DNA from: Epiperipatus broadwayi
Lineage: Eukaryota; Onychophora; Udeonychophora; Euonychophora; Peripatidae
Reading direction: 5' to 3'
Assembly (NCBI GenBank): GCA_028023455.1
Contig: JAQFVV010012976.1
Span: 1-64,000, forward strand
DNA length: 64,000 nt
Shown here: positions 50,515 through 61,879 of the stretch, piece by piece
Layout: every line of letters starts with the position of its first letter
Position numbering within the stretch: the stretch's first letter is position 1
Notes under the pieces: generated by a model
Seen by the model: only the letters and a program-made list of their open reading frames with translations
Told to the model about the DNA's origin: nothing
The model's database searches: none
Translations under genes and position numbers: made by a program

Positions 50515-52179
50515 ATGTTTAATGATTTAAATATTTAATCACTATAAAATAGTATTATACATTTCACCCCAAAAACAAACACCTTTCTGCCATTCCATAC
50601 AATTATTTTTTATTTTTCATTTAGGGTACGGATTTGTTTGATAATATAACTATTAACAAAATATCATAAAAGAACCTGTAAAGATTTAATCTAAGTGGCA
50701 TATTCATTAATATTTTGATTCAGTTCTTTAGTTTTGCCATTGTTGCCACAGAGTTGATAATCATTAATTATTTGTTTAATGGTTTGTGTTTGTCTACATC
50801 TACATAGATTAGTAACTAGTAAATTAAATCTATTTTAAATGAATGCTCTGGTCATGTCGTTTCTTGACTTTATTGACAATATCTATAAAAATAAACAAAA
50901 ACCAATCCAACTGCATAAATTGTTGAATCTGGAAAAATAATTATTTGAAGTCTCATAAGAAGATGGAGAAATCTCAGCCTTCCTGTGGCTCATCCTGCAA
51001 ATAACATGCATTCATATGTGAAATGAATTATTGCCACATGGCAAGCAGTCTTCATCTTACAAACTCCTGTCTAAACATACCAATTTGTAAAATCTTATCA
51101 TTAAAAAGCAGTAAATGAGAAAATAATAGTTATCAGACTTGAGACTGTTAGGAATAATATAGTTTTTCTTCTTTGCTTTTATAGTATACTGCAATAAGCA
51201 AGCTAATACAGAAATTCACAGATAATTATGGACATAATAGGGATGTTTCTTACTATTGAGTTCAAATATATCGCAGATGGGAGATAAGCATGAATGTAAT
51301 TTATGCAAATAATTTTACAGTAATACTCATGCATGGGGATAGACATCATATTTGATGATAATCTCTTTTCTTAATCTCTCCCTAATCTCTTTTTTCATCT
51401 TTCCCTCTTACTGATAATGAATGGCAATTAAATACTAAACTTGAAAAGAGTCCAATTCTATTACAGTAGGCAGTATACTTCATTTTTGTTATAATGACTA
51501 TGATGAAATATAATAATTACATTTTATTAATCTTAAACACAATATCTATATTTGTAGAATATATTTATGTGTATAATTAGCTGTAAATATATGAAGATAG
51601 TACAATATATGTTATTGGTATAACCATTATCTTATGTTGATAAGAAAAGAGTCTGTTTTGAGGAATTTGACATTGCTAAACTGTTTAGCTAATTGATATA
51701 TGTAAACAATTTTGTGTTTTTTCTAAACATCACCTGCATTAAAGATCTGATATCAGACTATCAACCATGAGTATTGTGCATGAAAACACTGCTTATACAT
51801 TCTTCCAAATTGCTATATGAAAAGGAAAATGAAATTCTATATGCTTGCATTTGCCTTAAATAATTAACTACATTACAGCATTACAAATTTAATATAAGAT
51901 GTTAGACATAAAAAGAACTTTATAGTTTATGAAAGAACTGAAAAAACTATATAATAATTGTAATTTTTATAGCTTTATAAATCAAACACAGTGCAATGCA
52001 GAAACTATATTTAAATTCTTTTAGCTGAAGGAAATTTTGCTGCAACTATATCAAATCTCACTGCATCATTGTGTATACTAATTCACAAATTAAAGTCACA
52101 AATCTATTAGAAAATTATAAATATGTGTCAAAATTAGCCATGAGGTTAAGATCAACCCTAAGGGAATTTATATTAAAAA
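50515..52179. other. AT-rich stretch, nothing recognised
   Basis: No gene or repeat boundary was identified between Ig exon B and the gypsy remnant downstream. Confidence 0.45.
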
Positions 52180-54130
52180 GTGTCACCACTGTGAGGACAA
52201 TCATGATTCAGGAACACTACCATCTCAAACCAAATTCAAATTTTTAGATTTGGTAATGAATTAGATCATTTAGAAAGAGTATGATTAAGAAAAAATATGT
52301 AATCTTTTGTAAATCAGGTGAGAGGAGTGGGATGAAAACATTAAGGGTAAGCAAGAAATACATTACCTCAAAAAGTAACTAATGGTAAAATTAGGGAAAC
52401 AAAATTTTCTATTAATAACTGTCTCATAACCATAAAATCTGATTCTGGTTTGGCCATTTTTGTAATTTCCAAAAAAAAAAACTTGGGGAGTGGGGAGATA
52501 AATTTAAAAAATAGAGCAAAAGAGTGACACATTTTAGGCAACACCAGTAACTAATTTTTAGAGAAATAAATTATTGTTTTAAGGAAAATTATGTAAAATG
52601 TACATAGAGGCACATTTAATAAGAATTTATCTGTACTGATTTTAGCTTAAAATCGCAGGAATCTTATTACATAAATTTTGGGAAAATTAAGATAAGCTGT
52701 CTTAGCTATCAATCAGGCAAACCATGTAACAAACTGTATTCTAGAATTTTCTGAGATTTTTGATAGTAGGATGGGACCATATAAAAGAGAATCTACATGT
52801 CACATTAAATAAATAAATTCAGTCAGCTTTCAGAATAGACCACTTGCACTGACAACTGAAGTAGAGATAGAACTGTCCACCTCCAAATTGAGCACATAAT
52901 ATAGACAAATTTTCATTTGAGTAGCTTATTTGTGCCAAAAATAAAAGCAATTGGGGAGATTTGTGCAATAAATAAAATCCTATCAGTAGATAACTGTCCA
53001 TCACTATTAATAAAATAATGTTGATTATTTTTTAAAAAATTGTCCAAAAAAACTTATTTTCAAATCTGTTTTAATAATAAATCTGTTAATTTATAGGCTA
53101 AAATGATTCATAATGAATTATTCAATGTAAATAAATTGTGTTTTTGAGTGCCTATGGCTCCAGTGATATTTCAGCACTTAGTGGATCAGTCATCATTAGA
53201 CATACAGGATCTCCATCTTACATTGATGATTTCCATCTAATAGGTAAATTATTAAAACTAACACAGAAAAGCTTTTTTTAAAAAATTTAATAGACTTTAA
53301 AGTATAATTACCAGGAATAAAAGCAATTTCAAGGCTAGGAAAATTGAATTTTTGGCATCTTACGATAAATGAGTCAGGGATATACTCCACAAAAAGCAAG
53401 TTAAGGATAATTTTAGAAGCTAAGATGCCAGTAAACATGAAAAAGTTATAAGCTTCCTTGGCCTCTATAAACTATTGTGAAGAGTTTGTTCATAATAGAA
53501 AAAAATCATAACATATTTATTTATACAGGCTATTGCTTGAGAAAAATTGCCATTGGGAAATAAGCCTGTTTTTTAAATATTAAAAAGTAATATAGCACAA
53601 ACATCTAGTGGAGATCATTACAATATTGGAAAAGACATGTCTGTAATTTATCTATAAAGATAGGAGCAGTATTTATTTATAGCAAGCAAGATAGTTAAAG
53701 TAAATTAAGAGTATTTATTTGTAGCAAGCAAGATAGTTCAAGTAAATTGAGGGGCTTAAGTCATATAAAAAATCATGGTTTCATTAACAGATGAAAATTT
53801 ACAATAATGACTGAACACAAATCCCTACTAAGGATTATTGCCTTTGAAAATAAAATGCAATAACAGGTATCACCTAGAATGGTGAGTAGGATTGATTTTC
53901 TCTTTACTTATAATTTGTAGTTAAAGCATAAGCAGGTGAATTAGATGAAGTTGAGGAAAATCAAAAAGTTGTCATGTTCAGATTACCCATAAATCAACAG
54001 CAATTATGCCCAATATTCCACTCAAATTTTAGATCTTCTTTACTAAGATCATCCTTGAATAGTATAAGACCATATGTGTGGTATCCAGAGATCAACAAAA
54101 GCTTTCAAGGTTGAGTTTCGAAATGTTGAA
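52180..54130 (+). pseudogene. Degraded Ty3/gypsy retrotransposon, plus strand (gag to RNase H)
   Basis: Motifs appear in the correct order on one strand. A nucleocapsid zinc-knuckle start KCHHCEDNHDS lies at about 52178-52210. An aspartic protease D-S-G (KSDSGLA) lies at about 52437-52460. A reverse transcriptase segment follows with FQHLVDQ (about 53167-53190) and the active site YIDDFHLIG at about 53210-53236. RNase H is represented by FTIMTEHKSLLRI at about 53793-53830, then a 'YNL..KHKQ' tether. Every segment is separated by stops or frame changes, and about 500 bp between protease and reverse transcriptase are unrecognisable. No LTRs were found. The short minus-strand frames here (53004-52819 and 53438-53196) are shadows. 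Confidence 0.72.
53669..53752. repeat. Two-copy tandem repeat, 42-bp unit
   Basis: The word 'agcaagcaagatagtt' and its flanks occur twice (from about 53681 and 53723). It lies inside the gypsy remnant just before RNase H, so it is a local duplication after decay. Confidence 0.8.
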
Positions 54131-54201
54131 AATATCCAATTATACAAATTGTTCCAAAAAAATTCCAGAAACTTTTTGGTCCAATGACTACAGAATACTG
54201 G

Positions 54202-54245
54202 TTTTTTTTTTTTTTTTTATATATATATATATTATATATATATAT

Positions 54246-54292
<47 letters not shown>
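54202..54292. repeat. Poly-T plus long (TA)n tract
   Basis: A run of about 17 T is followed by about 75 bp of TA with two small interruptions. The Tyr/Ile-rich frames across it are translations of the repeat. Confidence 0.9.
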
Positions 54293-54294
<2 letters not shown>

Positions 54295-56695
54295 GGAAGT
54301 TCGTGGAGGGAGAAAAATATTCCAGTAATAATTGTTTTTTCAAAGTTGGTGAAATTATACATTTTCTCTCAATTCACTCTTCTATAACTATAGAAGCATT
54401 GAGAAAATTGTGAGTTTCTTTTGATGTATCCAAATAATCATGCCTGACAATATTATAGTATATACCTTTGCTCAATTTAAAGATTTTTTTGTAAAATATA
54501 CAGTATTAAATGCATATTATTATTTTTTGTTGTAATAGTCAAACAGAATGAATGATTCAAAAACCAAAAAAACAACTGCTTGCTAAAAAGATAAGTGGAA
54601 ACTGGAACATTTGATTTACATGAATGTGTTTCAAAATTCCATGCCTACAACAACTTTGGAAAAATCCTTTGACGGATTAGATCTGGAGAAAATTTTTTCA
54701 TTCTAGAAAGAATGAAAGAAGGAATATTTGTTCAGATAAAGAAAAATAAGAACCAATCTATTACATAGGATGAAATTTTTTTCTAACTTTTGTTAAAAGT
54801 AGAATAGGTTGATATATTTATGCTGTAAAGATGTTAAAGAAGAAGCTGCATAAAAAGTGCAAAATTCAATTGAGATGTAACAAATAGCCCAAAAAAGTCT
54901 AAGAATTGACCCATCAGATAACTTAGAAATTTGATCAACAGAATCCAATAAACAGATTATCAGTCAACCTAAAAAGTATATCAACTGAGAATTTATAGAC
55001 CAGATCATTAATAAACCTAGAAAATTTATCAATAGAAAATCTAAGAGCTCACCAACAGAAGATACAATAGTCAGACCAACAAAGGTAAAGACTATGTGAC
55101 AATATATTGATAAACAAGTAGCTTTGCTAAAAGTATAGATGACCCAAGAATTTTCAGTATTATTAGCTGTATAATTTACTGAAGTAAATAATTAAGGTGA
55201 AAGGGTGTAACATTTTGCTTTAAACAAGATAGTGCAGACATTCTTACATAGAACACAACAATAGATGTTACCACTATCACAATCTAATCGTACTGATAGT
55301 TGAGAATGAGGACCATTATGATTGATGCAATAAAATACATAAATTGATCATGCACTAACTATAAATTTGGCTGCTAATAAATTCTTGTCTTTATCTTTTT
55401 ATTACTCTCAATATGCAGGTATTTATCTGCTAAGCTTATAGTAAGAGTAAGTCACATCCATTATATTAGACAGCACACTTTATTCCTTATTTTTGTAAAA
55501 TAGTCTAATATAAGAATAAAAATTGAGTATAAGCAATGTCTATATGCATAGTAGCATATAATAATGTTAATATAACTACTACCTCCTCAATTTGATGAGT
55601 AAAACACATTTTATCTTTGAAGTGAGAATAGTTAGCTATAATTACCAATCAAATTTAAATGATTTATCTGGATTGACTCTATGTCAGTTATATGAAAATA
55701 AAATCCTAAATCTATTAAAACAATTTAAATGTAGTCATCCTGAAGTCAAATACAGGTTATGGTTGTAGGATTGAAAGCAGATGTACTACCATTCCATCAC
55801 TAAGCTTTTATTATAAAATTAAATTCTATATACTTAAAAGCTGGATGTGTTTTTATTGTTAGAATATGTAGCTATGTTTGTTCTTTAACTTTAGCTAAAA
55901 CTTACTAAATATATTTTCAAATGTAGCAATATGCTACAAATTTGCTACAGCTGGATGGATATTTGAATAATTAAAATGAGCATTAATATAAAAGTGTATA
56001 AATGAAAATTTATTGTCCAATAAACTTTAAAAATTTACATTTTATTACTTAGCACTTAAAATGAGTAAATCCCAGAGTTTTACCTTTTTCTGTTAGATAA
56101 ATAAAAATGGCAATAACATTTCATATTAAAAAATGTTTAGATTATCTCTGAGGCTATTGAGAAATCAACATTAAGCAGTGAATCATTGTTGTTACATAGT
56201 ATTGTTATTGCAGTATTATTATTCCTTTTCATTTAATAAAATTTGCAATAGTAAATTAATTATGTAGCATATTCATACGTTATGTTTACAATCATTAATT
56301 GCAGAATGTGACTTCATTCCAAGTAGATATAGCACAGTTTTCTCTAAATACCAATAGATAGTATTTATAGCAAAATATAATCTTATGATTATCTGACTTA
56401 TTTTTACCAGACTTTAAAAATCATTAAATAAAGCCACAATATATTCAATCAATTATTGGAATAAAACCTAAGATGTAAATTTTGCGAAAGTTTATAATAT
56501 ATTTATATATCTAAAGTTACATCATAATTTTTAGAGCTGCTTTATAAAATATAATTAGCTACTTATATCTTTAATATGAATGTTTATATAGAAAGATATA
56601 TTTTTTCCTTTATTTTTCTACTGATTAAATAAAGTTGCATAAATCAAAAGGATGCACTTAAGTTTATTTTCTCATTAATTCACAAATCTAGTCAA

Positions 56696-56785
56696 GCATT
56701 GGTGGTTGAGAGATCAGCAACAGCAGCTTTACAAGCAGTTGTCCTGGGTTAGCGGGTTCGCTTCCCAGCTGATGCTATGACATAT
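56696..56785 (+). mobile_element. tRNA-derived SINE remnant
   Basis: Internal RNA polymerase III promoter boxes are visible: an A-box match TGGTTGAGAGA at 56703-56713 and a B box GGTTCGCTTCC at 56755-56765 (one change from GGTTCGANTCC), about 40 bp apart as in a tRNA. The surrounding sequence does not fold into a full acceptor stem, and the T stem is only about 3 bp, so it is a tRNA-like SINE head rather than a working tRNA gene. Confidence 0.6.
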
Positions 56786-58549
56786 GAGAAAAAAATTCAC
56801 AAATCTATTTCAGCAATACATACTCATGAGCTATAGACCCATTCCATGGGTTTGTGATACCCAAATTCAAAATTATATTGCTACCCTATAAAAAAAAAAT
56901 CATAATAATAATAAACGGTTAATTTATAAATAAGTCATTAGATTGCTTTACATAGCAATTTTATAGTGTGAATTTCTGATTATTATTAATTAGAATATAA
57001 TATTGGCTGTATACATGTGTAATAAAAGTGCTGATGAAATGACTCAAAATACAATAAAGTTGTCTGTCTCAAAAACAGCATAGATACATAATCATAGACC
57101 TAGTATAACTGATTAAACAATACAAACATATAAATAACACCTATAATAAAATAATCAGTTAACATCAGCAAAATCATGTACTGGAGCATCTAGTTTTTTT
57201 TATTATTCTTTTGTTTATCTATTGATTTAAATTTTTTATTAAGATGAGTCAAGTCATTTGTGCCATTCCTACAGTGTGTTACCTTGGTGTATTGCACCCC
57301 CTGCATCCTGGGTCTAGGTATATGTGCCACATTTATAGCATGAAATATAATAAATAAAAAATGTTGATTTTTTTTTATTCATAGCATATCAAATTATGAT
57401 ATTTTTACAGAATTAGCACCCAAACCATTTTTTTAGCTAAAAAAAAGTTGATCCAGCTTTTGCTTACACAAAATGATTTATGTCAAATCAAATTCAGACA
57501 ATAATAAAATGTGAGAATAAAAATTAAAAAACATAGACCTAATCATTCTTAACATGTATATTTGATAAATTTATGGACAAAATATAATGTAATATATTAA
57601 GAATTTTAATTTTTTCATGTATATCATGTCAAATAATGTTGAGATCTCATGGAGTATTAATATCCACTTTTTTTCCTAGCAAAAGACTTTTCATGCAATA
57701 GGTCCTTTAAATGAAAAATGTAACCAATAATAATAGCTTTAAATGCTTAATTCTTACTGTCACCCATTATTATGATATCAATGTCAGGTTAAGTTTAGAA
57801 AAAACAGGAATTTTTGGTTAATATCAAATTTTAAAAATTAAAAATAACAACTGTTAAATAATAAATATAGTATAATTATCATTTAGATTTGTCATTAATG
57901 TTTTAGTGATCATATCTTACTATCTTAACTTGTTGACATCTTAAATCCACTAATTAAAATGCTTTGTGATAAAATTTGCGCCTACAAAAAATTTGATAAT
58001 AAATTGGACAAGAGTATAAGTTATATACCTATTCAGTTATTTAACTACAAAAAACTCTATGTAAAAACTTCAAGTATATTCATCATCAACATGTTAAGCA
58101 ATAATTCATTCATTTATGTGTTAATTTGTTTTATTTACTTACTTCATTTATTTTGATTAGTACATCCAAAACTAAGAATACAAAATGTTAAATATTTAAT
58201 TATTTTATAACAAATACACAATTATTTTATAAGCCTATTTGATATAACTCTTAAAACGTGATAATATATATTAACAGTATTTAAATTTTGTCTACAAGTA
58301 CCAGCATAACAATCAATATGTTAACCACTACAGTTTTTATGATATAATTATACATTAAAACATACTAAATATAAATCATGTATATTATAGTTGTCTATTT
58401 ATTAATTAAAAAATATTTAATTCCTTTATTTCAAGTTTCACTGCCACTAATAACTAAATTGGATTACTTTAAAATTAATTTAGAGAAATTATTGATTTAA
58501 AAGATAGCAGATAAAATGTATTTAAAACAAGTTATCTAAGATTTAATTC

Positions 58550-58594
<45 letters not shown>

Positions 58595-58604
58595 AGTGAG
58601 AGAG
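58550..58604. repeat. Compound (TA)n(TG)n(GA)n microsatellite
   Basis: About 24 bp of TA pass directly into about 22 bp of TG, then a short GAGTGAGAGA run. The following frame at 58574-58777 starts in the repeat and is not supported as a gene. Confidence 0.92.
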
Positions 58605-60242
58605 TGGATAAATGCTACACATCCTACAGAATGGGAATGTTGGAAGAAATCACTTACATATTTGCAAGAATAATTCTATCACAGTTTTATTGCTTTAATT
58701 TAAATAATTTATTTAAGAGAAATTTATGTTCGCTGTTAATAATGTTCTTAATTAATAATATAAGTAAAGATATATAATAAAAGTATGAACAGCATCATCA
58801 TATGACTACATATGTCTATTCATATGCTTCCAAGAATAGTTATTTTCAGTCTATTCTAGAGTCATCTTCAGTAAGATTGAGTAATGAATGGACAGCAGAT
58901 ATATTATTGCTTTAAATACACATTTTGAAACTCAAAGTTATTGGATTTTGCCTTTGTCAGTGAAGACTATGAGTCATTGCCTTATACAATTTTTTAAATT
59001 TTTTATACTATTCAAGATAATAACTTGACAATTAAAAAACCTCTAAAGTTCCAAAGCCAGACTAATTCATTTGTGAAATGATATAGATTTGACATGTCAG
59101 TTTCTAAATATTTTAAAGACCTTGGTTCTATAATAATTATAATCCCTTTCTACCCTTTGGCTAGAAAAGTTAATATGACCAATTATATCATATAACCCCT
59201 TTTCTATTGTTAAATCCTATGCAAAATTAATCATTGATTAAACTTTTTTACTTTCTATCTCATTAAATTATACAATGTTCACTTTTCTTAAATTATTTTA
59301 CCCAAACATTCATTAATTTTATTCTTATCAGTGATCTAAAAAAGTATAGTCCCCTAATATATTTTTCTTAGTTTTTCTGGAATACCAAAAAACTTATTAT
59401 TTATAATATTGAATTGCAATGTACTTATTTTTATAAACACAACATTTTTCAAAAGTCTATTCATATACTTTTAAAACAAGTTATTTTCATCCTATTCTAC
59501 ATCTATCTATTACCAGCTTAAATAATCAGTGGATATCAATGAATTAATCTGGGTTTGAAATCTTAGACTTTTTTTAAATTTTCAGATTATTAATTTAAAT
59601 GTGTAAAGGAGTAAAAAATTGATGCTAAGTACATAGATGCAATTATTTCAGTTTTCAATTCTAATCTTCAATAATTAAGGCAAAACTAAGAAATCAGTCA
59701 ACTAGAAATGACTATTCAAATTTATGATAGGTAAGTCTAGAGTCAAACAAAAATAACTTCTTTTAGAAGCAAGTGAATAAGCATATGAGAAATCATATGA
59801 TATTGCTTCTAGTATTAGCCTTGCTATCCAATGGATAAAAGAGACCTATAGTCATTATATAACTCATATCAGATCTATATACCTGTGCAAGTGAGTTAGC
59901 CTGTGTTTGCTTGAAATCTTAAGATTTTTTTGAACTTTAGGTTATTAGTTTGAAAAGATAGAGTGAAAAGAGATCATATGATTTATCTTAATCTCAATTA
60001 AGTCTTCTAAATTTTAAGATTTCTAATACTTATTTAGTTTGTATCAAGAGAGAAAATAGTAATATAGCTTAATTAATTTATGATACATTTTTAAAGATTA
60101 TTGATTATTACTAAGGTTCGTAAAAATGTAATAGAAAGTACCAAGCAATTTTAAATCACTATTTACAAACAGGATTGCAAGATAATTTTTATTTAAATAT
60201 TTTAGTGTACTTTCAGACAAAAATATTCATTATTCTATTATT

Positions 60243-60302
60243 AAAATTATTATAAAGCCTTCTTTGAAAAATAAAATTATTATAAAGCCTTTTGTAAAAA
60301 AT
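60243..60302. repeat. Two-copy tandem repeat, 30-bp unit
   Basis: Two adjacent copies share 'aaaattattataaagcctt' and then differ slightly (60243-60272 and 60273-60302). Confidence 0.85.
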
Positions 60303-61065
60303 TTAGTGCAATGGTATAGTAATGGACAGAGAAGTTAAAGGTTCTTAAAATTCAATCTATCATTTCAGGTCTTAAACATAATGTAATTTTCTGAGCAAGT
60401 AAACATTCAGTTGGTATTATAATTATTAGTTATTTTATAATTGAACAAATACACGTATTTGTCCTTTTTAGATCACTTGTAGAAATTATTTGAATTTTTT
60501 TTTTGTTCTACTTATGGGTATATCTGGCACTAAGATTTTACCTAGTTACAAATAAAAAACTAAAATGATTGATACATACATAAAAGAGTCAGCAAGCAGC
60601 TAATTCTGAAAAATTATATGCTATAATTTAGTGCACACAATGTCCAAGTAAGTTCTGTAAAAATAAATATGTACTATTTTAAATTCTGATCCAAATATAT
60701 CTATCCTATTTAACCCATCTTTACTGAAGCTATTTAATTTAATTGCAATTTTCATGATCTCAAAGTTTTTGTAAATATAAACATTACTTTCCACCATTCA
60801 TTATATTCAAAACAAACCATGGTTATTGTTAATGGTGATTATAACTTACCAAATTTATTTACTTGGGATTTTTTTTTGCATAACCTTTTTTTATCATGCC
60901 TTAAATTTTTAATAAGTGATTTGTAAATGCATGTGCATTATAACTCATGATATATAGAAAGTAGTTGCAATATGATAAAACTACAACTGACGAAAATTGA
61001 AAAATTTGGGTGATATTATGTTAAGTAAAAAATAACTACATAAAATCCTTTCAGGCAATATAATT

Positions 61066-61331
61066 TTATACTTTGAAACTGTAATATTTTTTTATTATTT
61101 CTTTATTTATACAGTATTCTACAATATGATAAAACATTGGGGGTGCTTTAGCATATCCATTTAAAATGTCTCTAATCTGGAATTCAGATATGAGTGAAAT
61201 ATCAAATTTTTTCGTATAAAGATTTGTATGCAAACTCTGATCTTTTTTACCTATTTGCTCAGCTATTCTTTCAATAAAGTTCAGCAAACTAAATAAACTA
61301 TTACATAAATTTACCAGATTATTATAAACAT
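61066..61331 (-). CDS. Possible diverged Ig-like exon next to the signal-peptide exon
   Basis: An open frame of about 90 codons lies 480 bp downstream of the signal-peptide exon on the same strand. A possible acceptor GGTAG|ATGTTT at 61332-61333 would give phase 1 and join in frame. After it come NLVNLCN (like a B strand with Cys), KKFDISLISEFQIRDI (like strands D-E) and FYHIVEYC (like an F strand). The C-strand Trp, the D-x-G-x-Y-x-C motif and a good polypyrimidine tract are all missing. The frame ends at a stop (61066-61068) with a weak donor (AAA|GTATAA) just before it. It may be a decayed or very divergent Ig exon, or an unrelated chance frame. Confidence 0.3.
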
Positions 61332-61401
61332 CTACCTTAGGTGCAACAATCTATTCTATTCTACTTCCTGGAAATTTACTGTATGCTTTAGCAATCAGTG
61401 G

Positions 61402-61480
61402 AAACTAGATGGCAGTGCTTTATCTAAATCCCCAAACTAGTTTTTGGCTAGTTGTCTTCATGGCCATTTTTTTAAAACTG
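61402..61480. repeat. Short dispersed segment related to the insert at 30388
   Basis: It contains 'aaactagatggcagtg' (two mismatches from the CTCF core) and 'ctaaatccccaaactagttt' followed by a 'ttggctagttgtcttca' segment. The order and words resemble 30440-30515. Its boundaries are not clear. Confidence 0.4.
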
Positions 61481-61808
61481 TAAAGTAAGAATTTTATATT
61501 AATCTGTATTAATAACATATACATTGATGCACTGATTATAAAATAAAAATATAATTGTAGTAAGAGTGCTCTTCATAACTAATTAGAGAGATTTAATGCT
61601 TTTACAGGTGTGAGTTCATGGTTTATTGATTACTGGTAATTATTAGTACAATTGGTATAAAATTATGATTTTCTAATCATAATCCATATGCAAATAGTAG
61701 CATATTACGCAGTTGACTAATTATTTCATCATTAAATAATTTCAACTTATATAACTTAGGTAATAAAACGAAAAATAACAAATAGTTCATTTTAATTTAA
61801 ATAATTAC

Positions 61809-61875
61809 CTTTTATAAAATCTGCATAGTTGAAAAGAATAAAAAATAAAAAAAATGTTTGGTAAATTCTAAGCAT
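61809..61875 (-). CDS. Signal-peptide exon, phase 1
   Basis: An ATG at 61875-61873 opens 22 codons plus one base. The sequence MLRIYQT is followed by a strongly hydrophobic run (FFLFFILF) and NYADF, a plausible cleavage after NYA. The exon ends AAAAG|GTAATT, a good donor that leaves phase 1. A short secretory leader ending in phase 1 is the standard first coding exon of Ig-superfamily genes, and it is on the same strand and compatible in phase with Ig exons A and B (11.4 kb and 32.4 kb downstream). The T-rich composition of the region means a hydrophobic frame can occur by chance, so the call depends on the combination of ATG, charge, hydrophobic core and donor. Confidence 0.5.
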
Positions 61876-61879
61876 TTTA

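Larger units (their letters stand above)
54430..61060. other. Long AT-rich stretch, no supported gene
   Basis: About 6.6 kb have no recognisable exon. The stretch contains the tRNA-like SINE at 56696-56785, the TA/TG microsatellite at 58550-58604 and a 30-bp duplication at 60243-60302, listed separately. Any exon of the Ig locus hidden here would have to be short. Confidence 0.5.

Noticed and set aside
54078-54413. 111-codon frame with long Tyr-Ile repeats
   Set aside because: Most of it is the translated poly-T and (TA)n tract at 54202-54292.
56696-56785. A functional tRNA gene
   Set aside because: A and B boxes are present but acceptor, anticodon and T stems do not form properly, so a SINE remnant is the better reading.
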